Shown: positions 16,598-23,770 of the stretch, piece after piece
How positions within the stretch are numbered: the stretch's first letter is position 1
How the letters are laid out: each line of letters begins with the position of its first letter
Assembly: GCF_016862895.1 (NCBI RefSeq)
Contig: NZ_BONV01000032.1
Coordinates: 62,001-126,000, forward strand
Direction of reading: 5' to 3'
Origin: Planotetraspora kaengkrachanensis
GTDB lineage: Bacteria > Actinomycetota > Actinomycetes > Streptosporangiales > Streptosporangiaceae
Length of the DNA stretch: 64,000 nucleotides
The notes under the pieces: model-generated
What the model saw: the letters and a program-made list of their open reading frames with translations, nothing else
What the model was told of the DNA's origin: nothing
Databases searched by the model: none
Translations under genes and position numbers: made by a program

Positions 16598-17221
16598 CTA
16601 TTCCGCCGCTGGTTCGATGTCGCTGATCGAATAGGTCGCGACGATGAATTCCCGTAGTCGTGCGCGTGCCGCGTACAGGGCGCGCGTCGTCACCGCGGCG
16701 TCATCGACCAGAGCTCTGTACTCTTCTTCGGATTTCGGGATGGCGGCGACCTGCGCCTTGTATCGAAGAATCCACTCAGCGCGATCCTCGGTCGCGTTGA
16801 CGACCTGATCGAACAGATCGGGGCAATAGATCTTGAGGAGGGTCCGAAGGCTGCGACGGGCCGCTTGGCGGCGCTTCGACGCCCGCCAGCGCAAGAGTAT
16901 CGGCGCCTTCTCCGCGTAGACCCTGTCTATATCACCGAGGATGCTCGGGAGGACCTCGCGGTGCATTTGCCGGGGACCGATACGCAGATCCCGGGGATTA
17001 GTTCCCGGTGCGAGGAAGACGCTCGTCTCCTCCGCCATTTCGCACCAGTCGTCGAGAATCGCGAAGAGCTCCATGAGCGATTCGCGTACGTCTCGCCTTA
17101 AACGTTGGTCGGATTTTCCTACCGCGCCGAGAATCGTGGACCCGGCACGGGCGATCGCCTCCACGTCGGCCAGCCCAGGAATCAATGCCCTCTCCGTCCA
17201 AAGTGTCGGGCCAACATTCAA
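16598..17221 (-). CDS. Hypothetical alpha-helical protein
   Basis: 207-residue protein not recognised. It is mostly helical and charged, with no signal peptide or transmembrane segment. Visible features are a central basic stretch (LLRWRASKRRQAARRSLRTLLKIYCPDLFDQV) and a C-terminal Arg-rich helix (RALYAARARLREFIVATYSISDIEPAAE). Codon use is less GC-rich than surrounding genes, and no clear ribosome site precedes the ATG at 17221, so the start is uncertain. Together with the Imm1-like gene and NUDIX gene it forms a small accessory segment between the sugar operons. It may be a transferred gene. Confidence 0.6.
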   Translation of the reverse strand: MNVGPTLWTERALIPGLADVEAIARAGSTILGAVGKSDQRLRRDVRESLMELFAILDDWCEMAEETSVFLAPGTNPRDLRIGPRQMHREVLPSILGDIDRVYAEKAPILLRWRASKRRQAARRSLRTLLKIYCPDLFDQVVNATEDRAEWILRYKAQVAAIPKSEEEYRALVDDAAVTTRALYAARARLREFIVATYSISDIEPAAE

Positions 17222-17281
17222 GAGCGATTGGCCGGGCCGTGCAAGGCACGGCTTCCATAACAGAGTGCTCCGCGGACACGG

Positions 17282-18127
17282 TCATCCAGGTACTGAACCG
17301 GATCCGTCTGCGAGGACGCCGAGCAGGTGCGTGACCTCGCGGGCCACGGCGTCGCGCCCGGCCCTGACGTACGCCCGGGAGTCCACGGCCGCCAGGTGGG
17401 CGTCGAGGTGCCCGCGTACGGCCTCGGTGAAGGCCTTGTTCAGATGCGTGGCGATGTTGATCTTCTTCATGCCGTGCCGTACGGCCGCGCGGAGGGTGTG
17501 GTCGGGCACGCCAGAAGAACCGTGCAGCACGAGAGGCACCGGTACGGCGGCGCGCAGTTCGGCGATGAGGCCGAGGTCGAGCACGGCGTCCTTGGTGGTC
17601 ATCGCGTGGGAGGTGCCGACGGCGACCGCCAGGGCGTCGACGCCCGTCCGTGTCACATAGTCGGCGGCCTCGCCGGGCTTGGTGCGGGCGCCCGGCGCGT
17701 GCACGCCGTCCTTCCCGCCGACCTCGCCCAGTTCGGCCTCCACCCATACGCCGCGCTCGTGACACCAGGCGGCGACTCCGGCGGTGGCCGCCACGTTGGC
17801 CTCGTCGTCGAGCGCGGAGGCGTCGAACATGACCGAGCCCAGCCCGAGCGTGACCGCCTCCTCGACCAGGACGCGGTCGGTGGCGTGGTCGAGATGCACC
17901 GCCACGGGGACGGCGGCGGCCCCGGCGACGGCGAGTGAGGCAGCCGCGAGCGGGGCGAGGGCGCCGTGGTAGCGGACCGCGTTCTCGCTGATCTGCAACA
18001 CGACGGGAGAGCCCGCGGCCTCCGCTCCCGCGACGATCGCCTCCGCGTGCTCCAGCAGGATGACGTTGAAGGCGCCGACGCCCGCCGGAGCGTCACGAAT
18101 GATGTCGCCGATTCTGGCGAGAGGCAT
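17282..18127 (-). CDS. Class II aldolase, tagatose/fructose-1,6-bisphosphate type
   Basis: 281-residue zinc-dependent class II aldolase of the GatY/KbaY (AgaY) group. Motifs: AFNV near the N-terminus, VAVHLDHATD (zinc His and catalytic Asp), VEAELGEVGGKDG, VAVGTSHA, LVLHGSSGVPD (zinc His) and KINIATHLN. It splits ketose-1,6-bisphosphate into DHAP and glyceraldehyde-3-P. GGAGG precedes the ATG. It follows the hexose-phosphate kinase by 32 bp in one operon whose promoter carries the agaS-type operator, which favours tagatose-1,6-bisphosphate as substrate. Confidence 0.9.
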   Translation of the reverse strand: MPLARIGDIIRDAPAGVGAFNVILLEHAEAIVAGAEAAGSPVVLQISENAVRYHGALAPLAAASLAVAGAAAVPVAVHLDHATDRVLVEEAVTLGLGSVMFDASALDDEANVAATAGVAAWCHERGVWVEAELGEVGGKDGVHAPGARTKPGEAADYVTRTGVDALAVAVGTSHAMTTKDAVLDLGLIAELRAAVPVPLVLHGSSGVPDHTLRAAVRHGMKKINIATHLNKAFTEAVRGHLDAHLAAVDSRAYVRAGRDAVAREVTHLLGVLADGSGSVPG

Positions 18128-18159
18128 GGGGGGCCTCCGTTTCTCTGGTGGTCGGGGGG

Positions 18160-19191
18160 TCAGGAGACGGGCTCGATGCCGATCGCGGGGTGGAGGGCCA
18201 GGTAGACGTCGGGGTCGACGTCCCCGGCGAGAGGAGCCGCGACGGCGGCGGCGCCGAGTGCGGTCGCGCGGCGCAACCGATCCGGCCAGGGGGTGGCCTC
18301 AACGAGGCCGAGGGCGAGCCCGGCCACGAGGGCGTCTCCCGCTCCGGTGGGGTTGCCGGTGATCTCGCGCGGCATTCGGGCCCGCCAGGATCCGCCGGGG
18401 GTGACCGCGAGGGCCCCGCGCGCCCCGAGTGAGACCACGACGGACTCCGCGCCGGCGCTCCGCAACGCCTGCGCCCGGTCCGCGAAGGCCGACCGGTCCG
18501 CGTCGGCCCCCCGTTCCGTGTTGGCCGACCCGTGCGTGTTGGCCGACCCGTCCGCGTCGGCCGATCGGGGCCGCGACGCCGTACGGGGCGGGGCTTCGCC
18601 GGAAGCGGCGCGGGCGAGTTCGTCCGCGTTGGGCTTGATGATCGCGGGACGGCCGCTCAGGGCATGACGGAGAGGCGCGCCGTCGGCGTCCACGATGGCG
18701 GGCACGCCTCGCTCGGCGGCCATGGCCGCGAGCCCGGCGTAGAAGTCCGGGGGAGTGCCGGGCGGCAGGCTCCCTGAGATCACGACGGCGTCCGCATCGC
18801 GGAGGAGACCCGCGAAGTGGCGGGTGAATCGCGCGAGGTCGTCCTCGGCCACCACCGGGCCGGGCTCGTTGAACAGGGCGTTCCGCCGGGATCCGGACGC
18901 GCCGGCTTCGGAGACCACGAGGGTGGTGCGCGACTCGGCGGCGATCGGCGTGAAGTCGGCGGTGACGCCCGCGAGGGCGAGGTCGGCCAGGACGGCGTCG
19001 CCGGTACGGCCTCCGGCGAGACCCGTGGCGAGGACCTCGTGGCCGAGGGACGTCAGCACGCGGGCGACGTTGACGCCCTTGCCGCCCGCTCGGCGATGGG
19101 CCGAGCCGACGCGGTTCATGCCGTTCCAGTCGACATCGCCGACCACGTAGGTCACGTCGAGGGCCAGGTTGAGGGTGACGGTGAGGATCAT
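18160..19191 (-). CDS. 1-phosphofructokinase/tagatose-6-phosphate kinase family enzyme
   Basis: 343-residue PfkB-superfamily hexose-phosphate kinase (LacC/FruK group). It has the start MILTVTLNLALDVTY, the AGGKGVNVARVL substrate loop, the LFNEPGP segment, and the catalytic NPTGAGDALVAG near the C-terminus. Between IIKPNADELARAASGE and the next strand lies a low-complexity insertion of about 45 residues made of six-residue repeats (RSADAD, GSANTH, GSANTE, RGADAD, RSAFAD), absent from typical family members. Operon with the aldolase gene; the DeoR/AgaR-like upstream element suggests a tagatose-6-P kinase role in GalN/GalNAc catabolism. Confidence 0.88.
   Translation of the reverse strand: MILTVTLNLALDVTYVVGDVDWNGMNRVGSAHRRAGGKGVNVARVLTSLGHEVLATGLAGGRTGDAVLADLALAGVTADFTPIAAESRTTLVVSEAGASGSRRNALFNEPGPVVAEDDLARFTRHFAGLLRDADAVVISGSLPPGTPPDFYAGLAAMAAERGVPAIVDADGAPLRHALSGRPAIIKPNADELARAASGEAPPRTASRPRSADADGSANTHGSANTERGADADRSAFADRAQALRSAGAESVVVSLGARGALAVTPGGSWRARMPREITGNPTGAGDALVAGLALGLVEATPWPDRLRRATALGAAAVAAPLAGDVDPDVYLALHPAIGIEPVS
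18479..18569 (-). repeat. 18-bp in-frame tandem repeat inside the kinase gene
   Basis: About five degenerate copies of an 18-bp unit containing GTTGGCCGACC or CGTCGGCC, giving six-residue repeats in the kinase. Adjacent copies near 18527-18560 are almost identical, indicating recent slippage; length is likely to vary between strains. Confidence 0.8.
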
Positions 19192-19238
19192 CGCGCGGAC
19201 GACCGGGGGCGTGGGGGCACGGCTCGCCTCCGAAGGGG

Positions 19239-19311
19239 ATGGTTCATTTCTGCATCTTTCATAGCACTAATGCGCAGTTCTGTGCAGAGTGCCCTATGTC
19301 ATGAAAGATCG
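19239..19311 (-). promoter_or_regulatory. AgaR/DeoR-type operator upstream of the kinase-aldolase operon
   Basis: The 34 bases 19239-19272 match 28597-28630 upstream of agaS at 31 of 34 positions, with core blocks TTTCTGCAT and TTTCATAGCA. TTTC occurs at a 10-bp step, as in DeoR-family operators. A second half-site ATGAAAGATCG (19301-19311) lies in inverted orientation, so two repressor molecules could bridge the promoter. Confidence 0.75.
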
Positions 19312-19318
19312 CTAGGGT
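19306..19318 (+). promoter_or_regulatory. Promoter element of the first tRNA-like gene
   Basis: AGATCGCTA followed by GGGT gives a TAGGGT -10-like hexamer at 19313-19318. Exactly 11 bases separate AGATCGCTA from the GGC that opens the RNA. The identical element with identical spacing precedes the second copy (19424-19432). Confidence 0.55.
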
Positions 19319-19328
19319 GTGCGCAGGC

Positions 19329-19401
19329 GAAGCCGTAGCGCAGAGGTCGTCGTGCCCGACTGCTCATCGGGAGGACGCCGGTTCGAATCCGGTCGGCTTC
19401 G
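19329..19401 (+). tRNA. tRNA-like gene 1, anticodon position reads GCU
   Basis: 73 bases fold as a full cloverleaf: acceptor GAAGCCG/CGGCTTC, T8 A9, D stem GCG/CGT with a 10-base loop containing GG, anticodon stem CCCGA/TCGGG with loop CTGCTCA, 5-base variable loop AGGAC, T arm GCCGG-TTCGAAT-CCGGT. Three more pairs (GGC at 19326-19328, GCC at 19401-19403) extend the acceptor helix to ten pairs, consuming the discriminator position; no CCA is encoded. Anticodon GCU would be serine, but the long variable arm of tRNA-Ser is missing and position 37 is C rather than a purine. So this is a non-standard tRNA or tRNA mimic. Confidence 0.65.
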
Positions 19402-19423
19402 CCGTTTTCTCCCGATGCATAGC

Positions 19424-19436
19424 AGATCGCTAAGCT
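19424..19436 (+). promoter_or_regulatory. Promoter element of the second tRNA-like gene
   Basis: Second copy of AGATCGCTA, again 11 bases before the GGC that opens the RNA, 118 bp after the first copy. Upstream bases (CCCGATGCAT) also resemble those of the first copy (CCCTATGTCAT). Confidence 0.5.
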
Positions 19437-19446
19437 TCCGCCCGGC

Positions 19447-19519
19447 GGGGCCGTAGCGCAGAGGTCGTCGCGTCCCTTTGGCAAAGGGGAGGACGCCGGT
19501 TCGAATCCGGCCGGCCTCG
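19447..19519 (+). tRNA. tRNA-like gene 2, anticodon position reads GGC
   Basis: 73-base cloverleaf with the same D loop, variable loop AGGAC and T loop as the first copy, but with a different acceptor (GGGGCCG/CGGCCTC, one G-U pair) and anticodon stem (TCCCT/AGGGG, loop TTGGCAA); both remain paired, showing compensatory change. Anticodon GGC would be alanine, yet the G3-U70 identity pair of tRNA-Ala is absent (the G-U is at 2-71). The acceptor helix is again extended by GGC/GCC to ten pairs and no CCA is encoded. It ends 23 bp before the start codon of the SDR-like gene. Confidence 0.65.
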
Positions 19520-19542
19520 CCGCCCGTTCGTGAGGAGAGCCG

Positions 19543-20997
19543 ATGGCGTCGTTCGCCCCGGACGCGGCCGGGGTCGCGGACACCCTCGCCGAACCGGACG
19601 TCGAGACCTGCCTGCGGGTGCTCGAGCACGCGCGTGCGGCCGACCCCGGCGACCCGCGGTGGGCGCCCGTGCGCGAGGCCGCCGCGCGTCTGTATCACGC
19701 GGGGAAGAAGGCCAAGAAGGCGGCCAGGTACGCCGAGCGCCGGCGGCACGATCTGGAGGCCATGGCCGCGTCCGAGCGCTTCGCGCAGCAGGACCCCTCC
19801 CCTGAGCCGGCTTCCCCGGAGCAGGCCCCGGCGAGCCTGCGGCCGCTGGTCGGCACCCGCCGGTGCTACGTGTGCAAGACCCCGTACGGCCAGGCCCACT
19901 CCGTGTACCACCTGCTGTGCCCGGACTGCGCGCGGGAGAGCCTGAGCCGCCGCGACGCCCGATGCGACCTGGGCGGCAGGACGGCCCTCGTGACCGGTGG
20001 CCGCATCAAGATCGGCTTTCACGTCGCACTGAAGATGTTGCGCGACGGAGCCGAGGTGCTGGTCACCACCCGGTTCCCCCGCGACGCCGCCCGGTGCTTC
20101 GCCGCGGTGCGCGACTCCGCGCTCTGGCTCGACCGGCTACACGTGCACGGAGTCGACCTGCTCGATGTGGCGGGCGTGGCCGGACTGCTCGACACGGTGC
20201 ACGAGCGATTCGCGCACCTCGACATCCTGGTCAACAACGCGGCACAGACGATCAGGCGGCCGCCGGCGTACCACCAGGAGGTGCGCGCGGCCGAGGAAGA
20301 GCCGCTGAGCGGGCCCGCGGCCCGGATCGCCGTCACGGGATCCGCGTCGCGCCCGGCGCCCACGTTCCCCGGGACGATCGCGCTCCCCGACACGCTGACG
20401 GCGGCGTACGAGCCCGCCGGGCCGCCCTTCCCGGCCGATCGTACGGACGAGCATGCTGGGCCGCTCTTCCCGGCCGGCCGCACGGACGAGACCGGGCAAC
20501 CTCTCGACCTGCGCGAGCGCAACAGCTGGAGCCTGCGCCTCCACGAGGTCGACCCCGCCGAGTGGCTGGAGGTGCAGTTCGTGAACGCCTTCGGGCCCTT
20601 CCTGCTCACCTCGCGGCTGCGGGGGCTGATGGAGGCCTCGCCGTACCCCGACAGATACGTCGTCCAGGTCTCGGCCATGGAGGGCAGCTTCTCGCGGGTG
20701 AACAAGACCGTCAGGCATCCGCACACGAACATGGCGAAGGCGTCGCTGAACATGCTGACCCGTACGGCGGCCGCCGACTACGCGGCCTCGGGCATCCACA
20801 TGAACAGCGTCGACACCGGCTGGGTGACCGACGAGCGGCCCCATCCGGAGAAGACGGCGCAGCGGCGGTCGGGGTTCCGGCCGCCGCTCGACGTCATCGA
20901 CGGCGCCGCGCGTGTCTACGACCCGATCGTGCGGGGCGTCGGCGGGCAGCGGATGTCCGGGTTGTTTCTGAAGGACTACCGACCGGTGGAGTGGTGA
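19543..20997 (+). CDS. Zinc-ribbon plus SDR-like protein lacking catalytic Tyr
   Basis: 484 residues. Residues 1-90 are helical and charged. A CxxC...CxxC ribbon follows (RRCYVCKTPYGQAHSVYHLLCPDCARES, about 106-133), probably zinc-binding. From about 143 there is an SDR Rossmann fold: ALVTGGRIKIGFHVA, VDLLDVAGV, DILVNNAAQT, then VQVSAMEG and HPHTNMAKASLNMLT. At the YxxxK position the sequence is TxxxK, so the Tyr is replaced by Thr; cofactor binding may persist but normal SDR chemistry is doubtful. A linker contains a 13-residue direct repeat (AGPPFPADRTDEH/AGPLFPAGRTDET). GAGGAG precedes the ATG. First gene of a five-gene operon; overlaps the next by 1 bp. Confidence 0.8.
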   Translation: MASFAPDAAGVADTLAEPDVETCLRVLEHARAADPGDPRWAPVREAAARLYHAGKKAKKAARYAERRRHDLEAMAASERFAQQDPSPEPASPEQAPASLRPLVGTRRCYVCKTPYGQAHSVYHLLCPDCARESLSRRDARCDLGGRTALVTGGRIKIGFHVALKMLRDGAEVLVTTRFPRDAARCFAAVRDSALWLDRLHVHGVDLLDVAGVAGLLDTVHERFAHLDILVNNAAQTIRRPPAYHQEVRAAEEEPLSGPAARIAVTGSASRPAPTFPGTIALPDTLTAAYEPAGPPFPADRTDEHAGPLFPAGRTDETGQPLDLRERNSWSLRLHEVDPAEWLEVQFVNAFGPFLLTSRLRGLMEASPYPDRYVVQVSAMEGSFSRVNKTVRHPHTNMAKASLNMLTRTAAADYAASGIHMNSVDTGWVTDERPHPEKTAQRRSGFRPPLDVIDGAARVYDPIVRGVGGQRMSGLFLKDYRPVEW

Positions 20998-22037
20998 TGA
21001 CCCAGCCGACCCCCGTGCGCTGCCCCGCGATCGAGCATCCGGACGTGCCGTTGACCGATCCCGAGACGCTCGGACCACTCCTGGCCAGGCTCGCCGCCAC
21101 CGACCCGGTCGAGGCCGACGAGACGTTCCCGGTGGGAACCGTACGGCAGGACGGGCGGGTCGACCTGTGCAAGCAGGGGCTCGGCCTGGCCGGCGCCGCC
21201 CGGCTGCTGCCTGTGGCGACCGCCTCGCCGCACGCGGTTCACCTGCTGCTCGGCACCAACGCCATCGGCTCGGAAGGAGCCCGGATGATCGCCGGTGCGC
21301 TCGTCCCCGGGCACGGGCTGCGCACCCTGTATCTGGGCTGCAACCGCATCGACGCCGACGGCGCCGCCGCGCTGGCCGACCGGCTGGCGGACGACGACAC
21401 CGTCCGCGCGTTGTGGCTCAAGCGCAACCCGATCGGCGACGCGGGAGTCCGCGCCCTGGCCGCCATGATGCGCCGCAACACCTCGCTGCGCACGCTCGAC
21501 CTGGTCAACACCGGTCTCACCGCCGAAGGGCTCGGTGCGCTGCTCCACGCGCTGACGGTCAGGCCCCGTCCGATCGAACGGCTTTACCTCGGCGGCAACG
21601 GCCTCGACACCGCTGCGGCGCCCCTGCTGGCCGCGCTCATCCGCGACGCGGGCGTGCGCGAGCTCTATCTGCCCGCCAACCACCTCGGCGACGAGGGCGC
21701 GGCCATTCTCGGCGGCATCGAGACGCTCGACCTCGGCCGGCCGCCGTCGGAGCGAACCCTGGGTGCTTCGCCCAACGCCACCGGCGACGCCGGGGCACAG
21801 GCGCTGGGCGAGGCCCTCGCCGGGAGCCCCCTGCGCCGCCTGGAGTTGCGGCACACGGGTGTCACCGGCAGGGGCGCCAAGACGCTCCTGTCGGGCATCG
21901 TGGCGGGCACGCGGCTGGAACACCTCGGACTCGGTCCCGGCGTGCCGAGGAAGGTGAAGCGGTCCATCGCGCCGCTGCTCCGCCCGGCCGAGCCGAGCCA
22001 CCCCGATGTGGCCGCCATCGGAAGCGTCTACCGATGA
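20997..22037 (+). CDS. Leucine-rich repeat protein (ribonuclease-inhibitor-like)
   Basis: 346-residue repeat protein. At least six LRRs of the 28-residue RI type are visible: LRTLYLGCNRIDADGAAALADRL, VRALWLKRNPIGDAGVRALAAMM, LRTLDLVNTGLTAEGLGALLHAL, IERLYLGGNGLDTAAAPLLAALI, VRELYLPANHLGDEGAAIL, then LRRLELRHTGVTGRGAKTLL. No signal peptide or enzymatic domain, so it is a cytoplasmic binding scaffold. Starts within the TGATG junction with the SDR-like gene, so translation is coupled. RI-type LRRs commonly bind proteins or nucleases; the partner is unknown. Confidence 0.88.
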   Translation: MTQPTPVRCPAIEHPDVPLTDPETLGPLLARLAATDPVEADETFPVGTVRQDGRVDLCKQGLGLAGAARLLPVATASPHAVHLLLGTNAIGSEGARMIAGALVPGHGLRTLYLGCNRIDADGAAALADRLADDDTVRALWLKRNPIGDAGVRALAAMMRRNTSLRTLDLVNTGLTAEGLGALLHALTVRPRPIERLYLGGNGLDTAAAPLLAALIRDAGVRELYLPANHLGDEGAAILGGIETLDLGRPPSERTLGASPNATGDAGAQALGEALAGSPLRRLELRHTGVTGRGAKTLLSGIVAGTRLEHLGLGPGVPRKVKRSIAPLLRPAEPSHPDVAAIGSVYR

Positions 22038-23740
22038 CGAAGGCCGCCCGCGGCACGAGGTCGTTCCGCGGCGAGGAGGCGGCGGCCTGGCAGCGCGTAC
22101 GCCGTCACGCGGTGCCCCGCTGGATGATCGAGCAGGCGACGGAGCGCCGGCTGGCGGGAGACTGGCGGGGCGCCTGCGCCGTGGCCGGCGTCGACGTCGC
22201 GTTCGACCCGGCTGCCGTCGCGGAGCGGCACGGCGCCGAAGTGGCGGCCGCGGTCGAGGACGACCTCGCGCATTTCGCGCCCGACCTGCTGCGCTGGCAT
22301 CTGCCCCGGACGACTCCGTGGAACGGGACGCTCGCCGTCGGCCGGATCGTGGTCCTGGCGGAGTACAGGACGCGCCTCGGCGGCCCGGGACCCGCCCTGT
22401 ACGTCACGACGCCCCCGGTCCTCGACGGAACGCAGCGGCTCACCCTGCATCTCGGCCGGCCGGATGCGAAGCACGACGCCCGCCGGTGGCGGGACGGCCG
22501 CGCCTGGCTGACGTCGCGTCACCTGTGGGACGTGCGGCACGCCGGCGAACTGCGCCTGCGCGTGGGCGGAGGCGAACGGGCCCCGTTCTTCACCAGGGAC
22601 GGAAGGCTGCTCGCCGAGGGTGACCTGCCCGCGGCCGACCCCGGCCGTGACGACCCCGTCGCGCACGCGGAATGGGTGACGCTGCTGCACGAGCGCGGTC
22701 AGGTCGAGGCGGCCTTGGCGGCCGCCGGCATCCACCTCGACCGGCGAGAACAGGTCGTTCGCGGCTGGGCGTGGGGCAGCCTGACGTACTGGCTGGAGAC
22801 GCTGCCGCTGAATCTGGCCATGCTCGAGCGGGAGACGGCCCACCTGGCCGAGGCGACGGGCGAGCGGCACTTCGAGATCGTCCACGGGTTCGGCTCGGGA
22901 GTGGCGCTGGAGCGCGCCTCCGGCGAGGGAACGCTGCGCGTCAGCACCGCCCGGGCAGGCGGGGGCGTCCGGCTCCCCGACCTGTGCTGGCGCCGGCCGC
23001 CCGACCTCGACCTGCTGCGGCACGGCCGCATCACCGCCGACCGCCTCCACCCTCTGGTCAGTGCGGCGCTCTTCCCCGACCTGGCACCCGGGGCGGGCCC
23101 GGCCGGGCCGCCCGATCCCGAGCCGCCCGCCCCCGTGCGGGTCCGGTGCAGGGGCGAATGGCACCTGGTGTCCTCGGGCGAAGGCGTGCTCCGCATGCCC
23201 CACAGCGACGCGGAGCGGCGGCGGGAACGGGCCATGCGGGCCTTCGGCGGCGCGGTCGCGGGCTGCTTCGCCGTGGGAGACGCGTGGACGTCGGGGCGGG
23301 GACGGCTGCCCAAGGAACTGCGCCGCCAGCGGCGCGACCTGTTCAGGCGGGTCCAGTACGGCGACACCCCGGGGGTGCTGCGCATGCTGGACGCCGGGAT
23401 GGACCCGCACGTGCGCGACGGCGACCTGCGCACGTTGCTGCACGGGCTGGCCTCGCTCGACCACGTGCCGTTGCTGCCGCGTCTGCTGGAGGCGGGGGTC
23501 GACCTGGAGGCCCGCGACGACCGGGGACGTACCCCGCTGATGGCGGCCGTCTACGGGCACGGGCCGGAACCGCTCGTGCGCGCGCTGCTCAACGCGGGCG
23601 CGCGCACCGACGTGGTGGACGTGGACGGCTGGTCCCTGAGCGACGTGATCCGGCGGACGCGTCGAGGAGATCTGCGTTTTCTGCGCGACCAGGTCGATCG
23701 TGAGCATCCCGGCATCGGCCGTCCGCAGGACGACTGGTGA
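22034..23740 (+). CDS. Ankyrin-repeat protein with large uncharacterised N-terminal region
   Basis: 568 residues. The C-terminal roughly 120 residues hold ankyrin repeats: LFRRVQYGDTPGVLRMLDAGMDPHVRDGDLRTLLHGLASL, LLPRLLEAGVDLEARDDRGRTPLMAAVYGH, LVRALLNAGARTDVVDVDGWSL. The first about 440 residues are not recognised; they contain WQRVRRHAVPRWMIEQATERRLAGDWRGACAVAGVDV and several Trp/Arg-rich segments, without transmembrane helices. Overlaps the LRR gene by ATGA. Two repeat scaffolds next to an AAA+/VWA pair suggest a multiprotein sensing complex. Confidence 0.85.
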   Translation: MTKAARGTRSFRGEEAAAWQRVRRHAVPRWMIEQATERRLAGDWRGACAVAGVDVAFDPAAVAERHGAEVAAAVEDDLAHFAPDLLRWHLPRTTPWNGTLAVGRIVVLAEYRTRLGGPGPALYVTTPPVLDGTQRLTLHLGRPDAKHDARRWRDGRAWLTSRHLWDVRHAGELRLRVGGGERAPFFTRDGRLLAEGDLPAADPGRDDPVAHAEWVTLLHERGQVEAALAAAGIHLDRREQVVRGWAWGSLTYWLETLPLNLAMLERETAHLAEATGERHFEIVHGFGSGVALERASGEGTLRVSTARAGGGVRLPDLCWRRPPDLDLLRHGRITADRLHPLVSAALFPDLAPGAGPAGPPDPEPPAPVRVRCRGEWHLVSSGEGVLRMPHSDAERRRERAMRAFGGAVAGCFAVGDAWTSGRGRLPKELRRQRRDLFRRVQYGDTPGVLRMLDAGMDPHVRDGDLRTLLHGLASLDHVPLLPRLLEAGVDLEARDDRGRTPLMAAVYGHGPEPLVRALLNAGARTDVVDVDGWSLSDVIRRTRRGDLRFLRDQVDREHPGIGRPQDDW

Positions 23741-23770
23741 AGGACGACCGGTGAAGGACGACGAGGACTG

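Noticed and set aside
19329-19519. tRNA genes as attachment site of an integrated element
   Set aside because: No integrase, excisionase or downstream duplicate of a tRNA 3' end is seen; the five-gene operon looks vertically organised with the RNAs.
19312-20022. Minus-strand frames over the tRNA-like genes
   Set aside because: They contain GFEPASS- and DRIRTGVLP-type strings, which are the usual translation artefacts of tRNA-shaped sequence read antisense.
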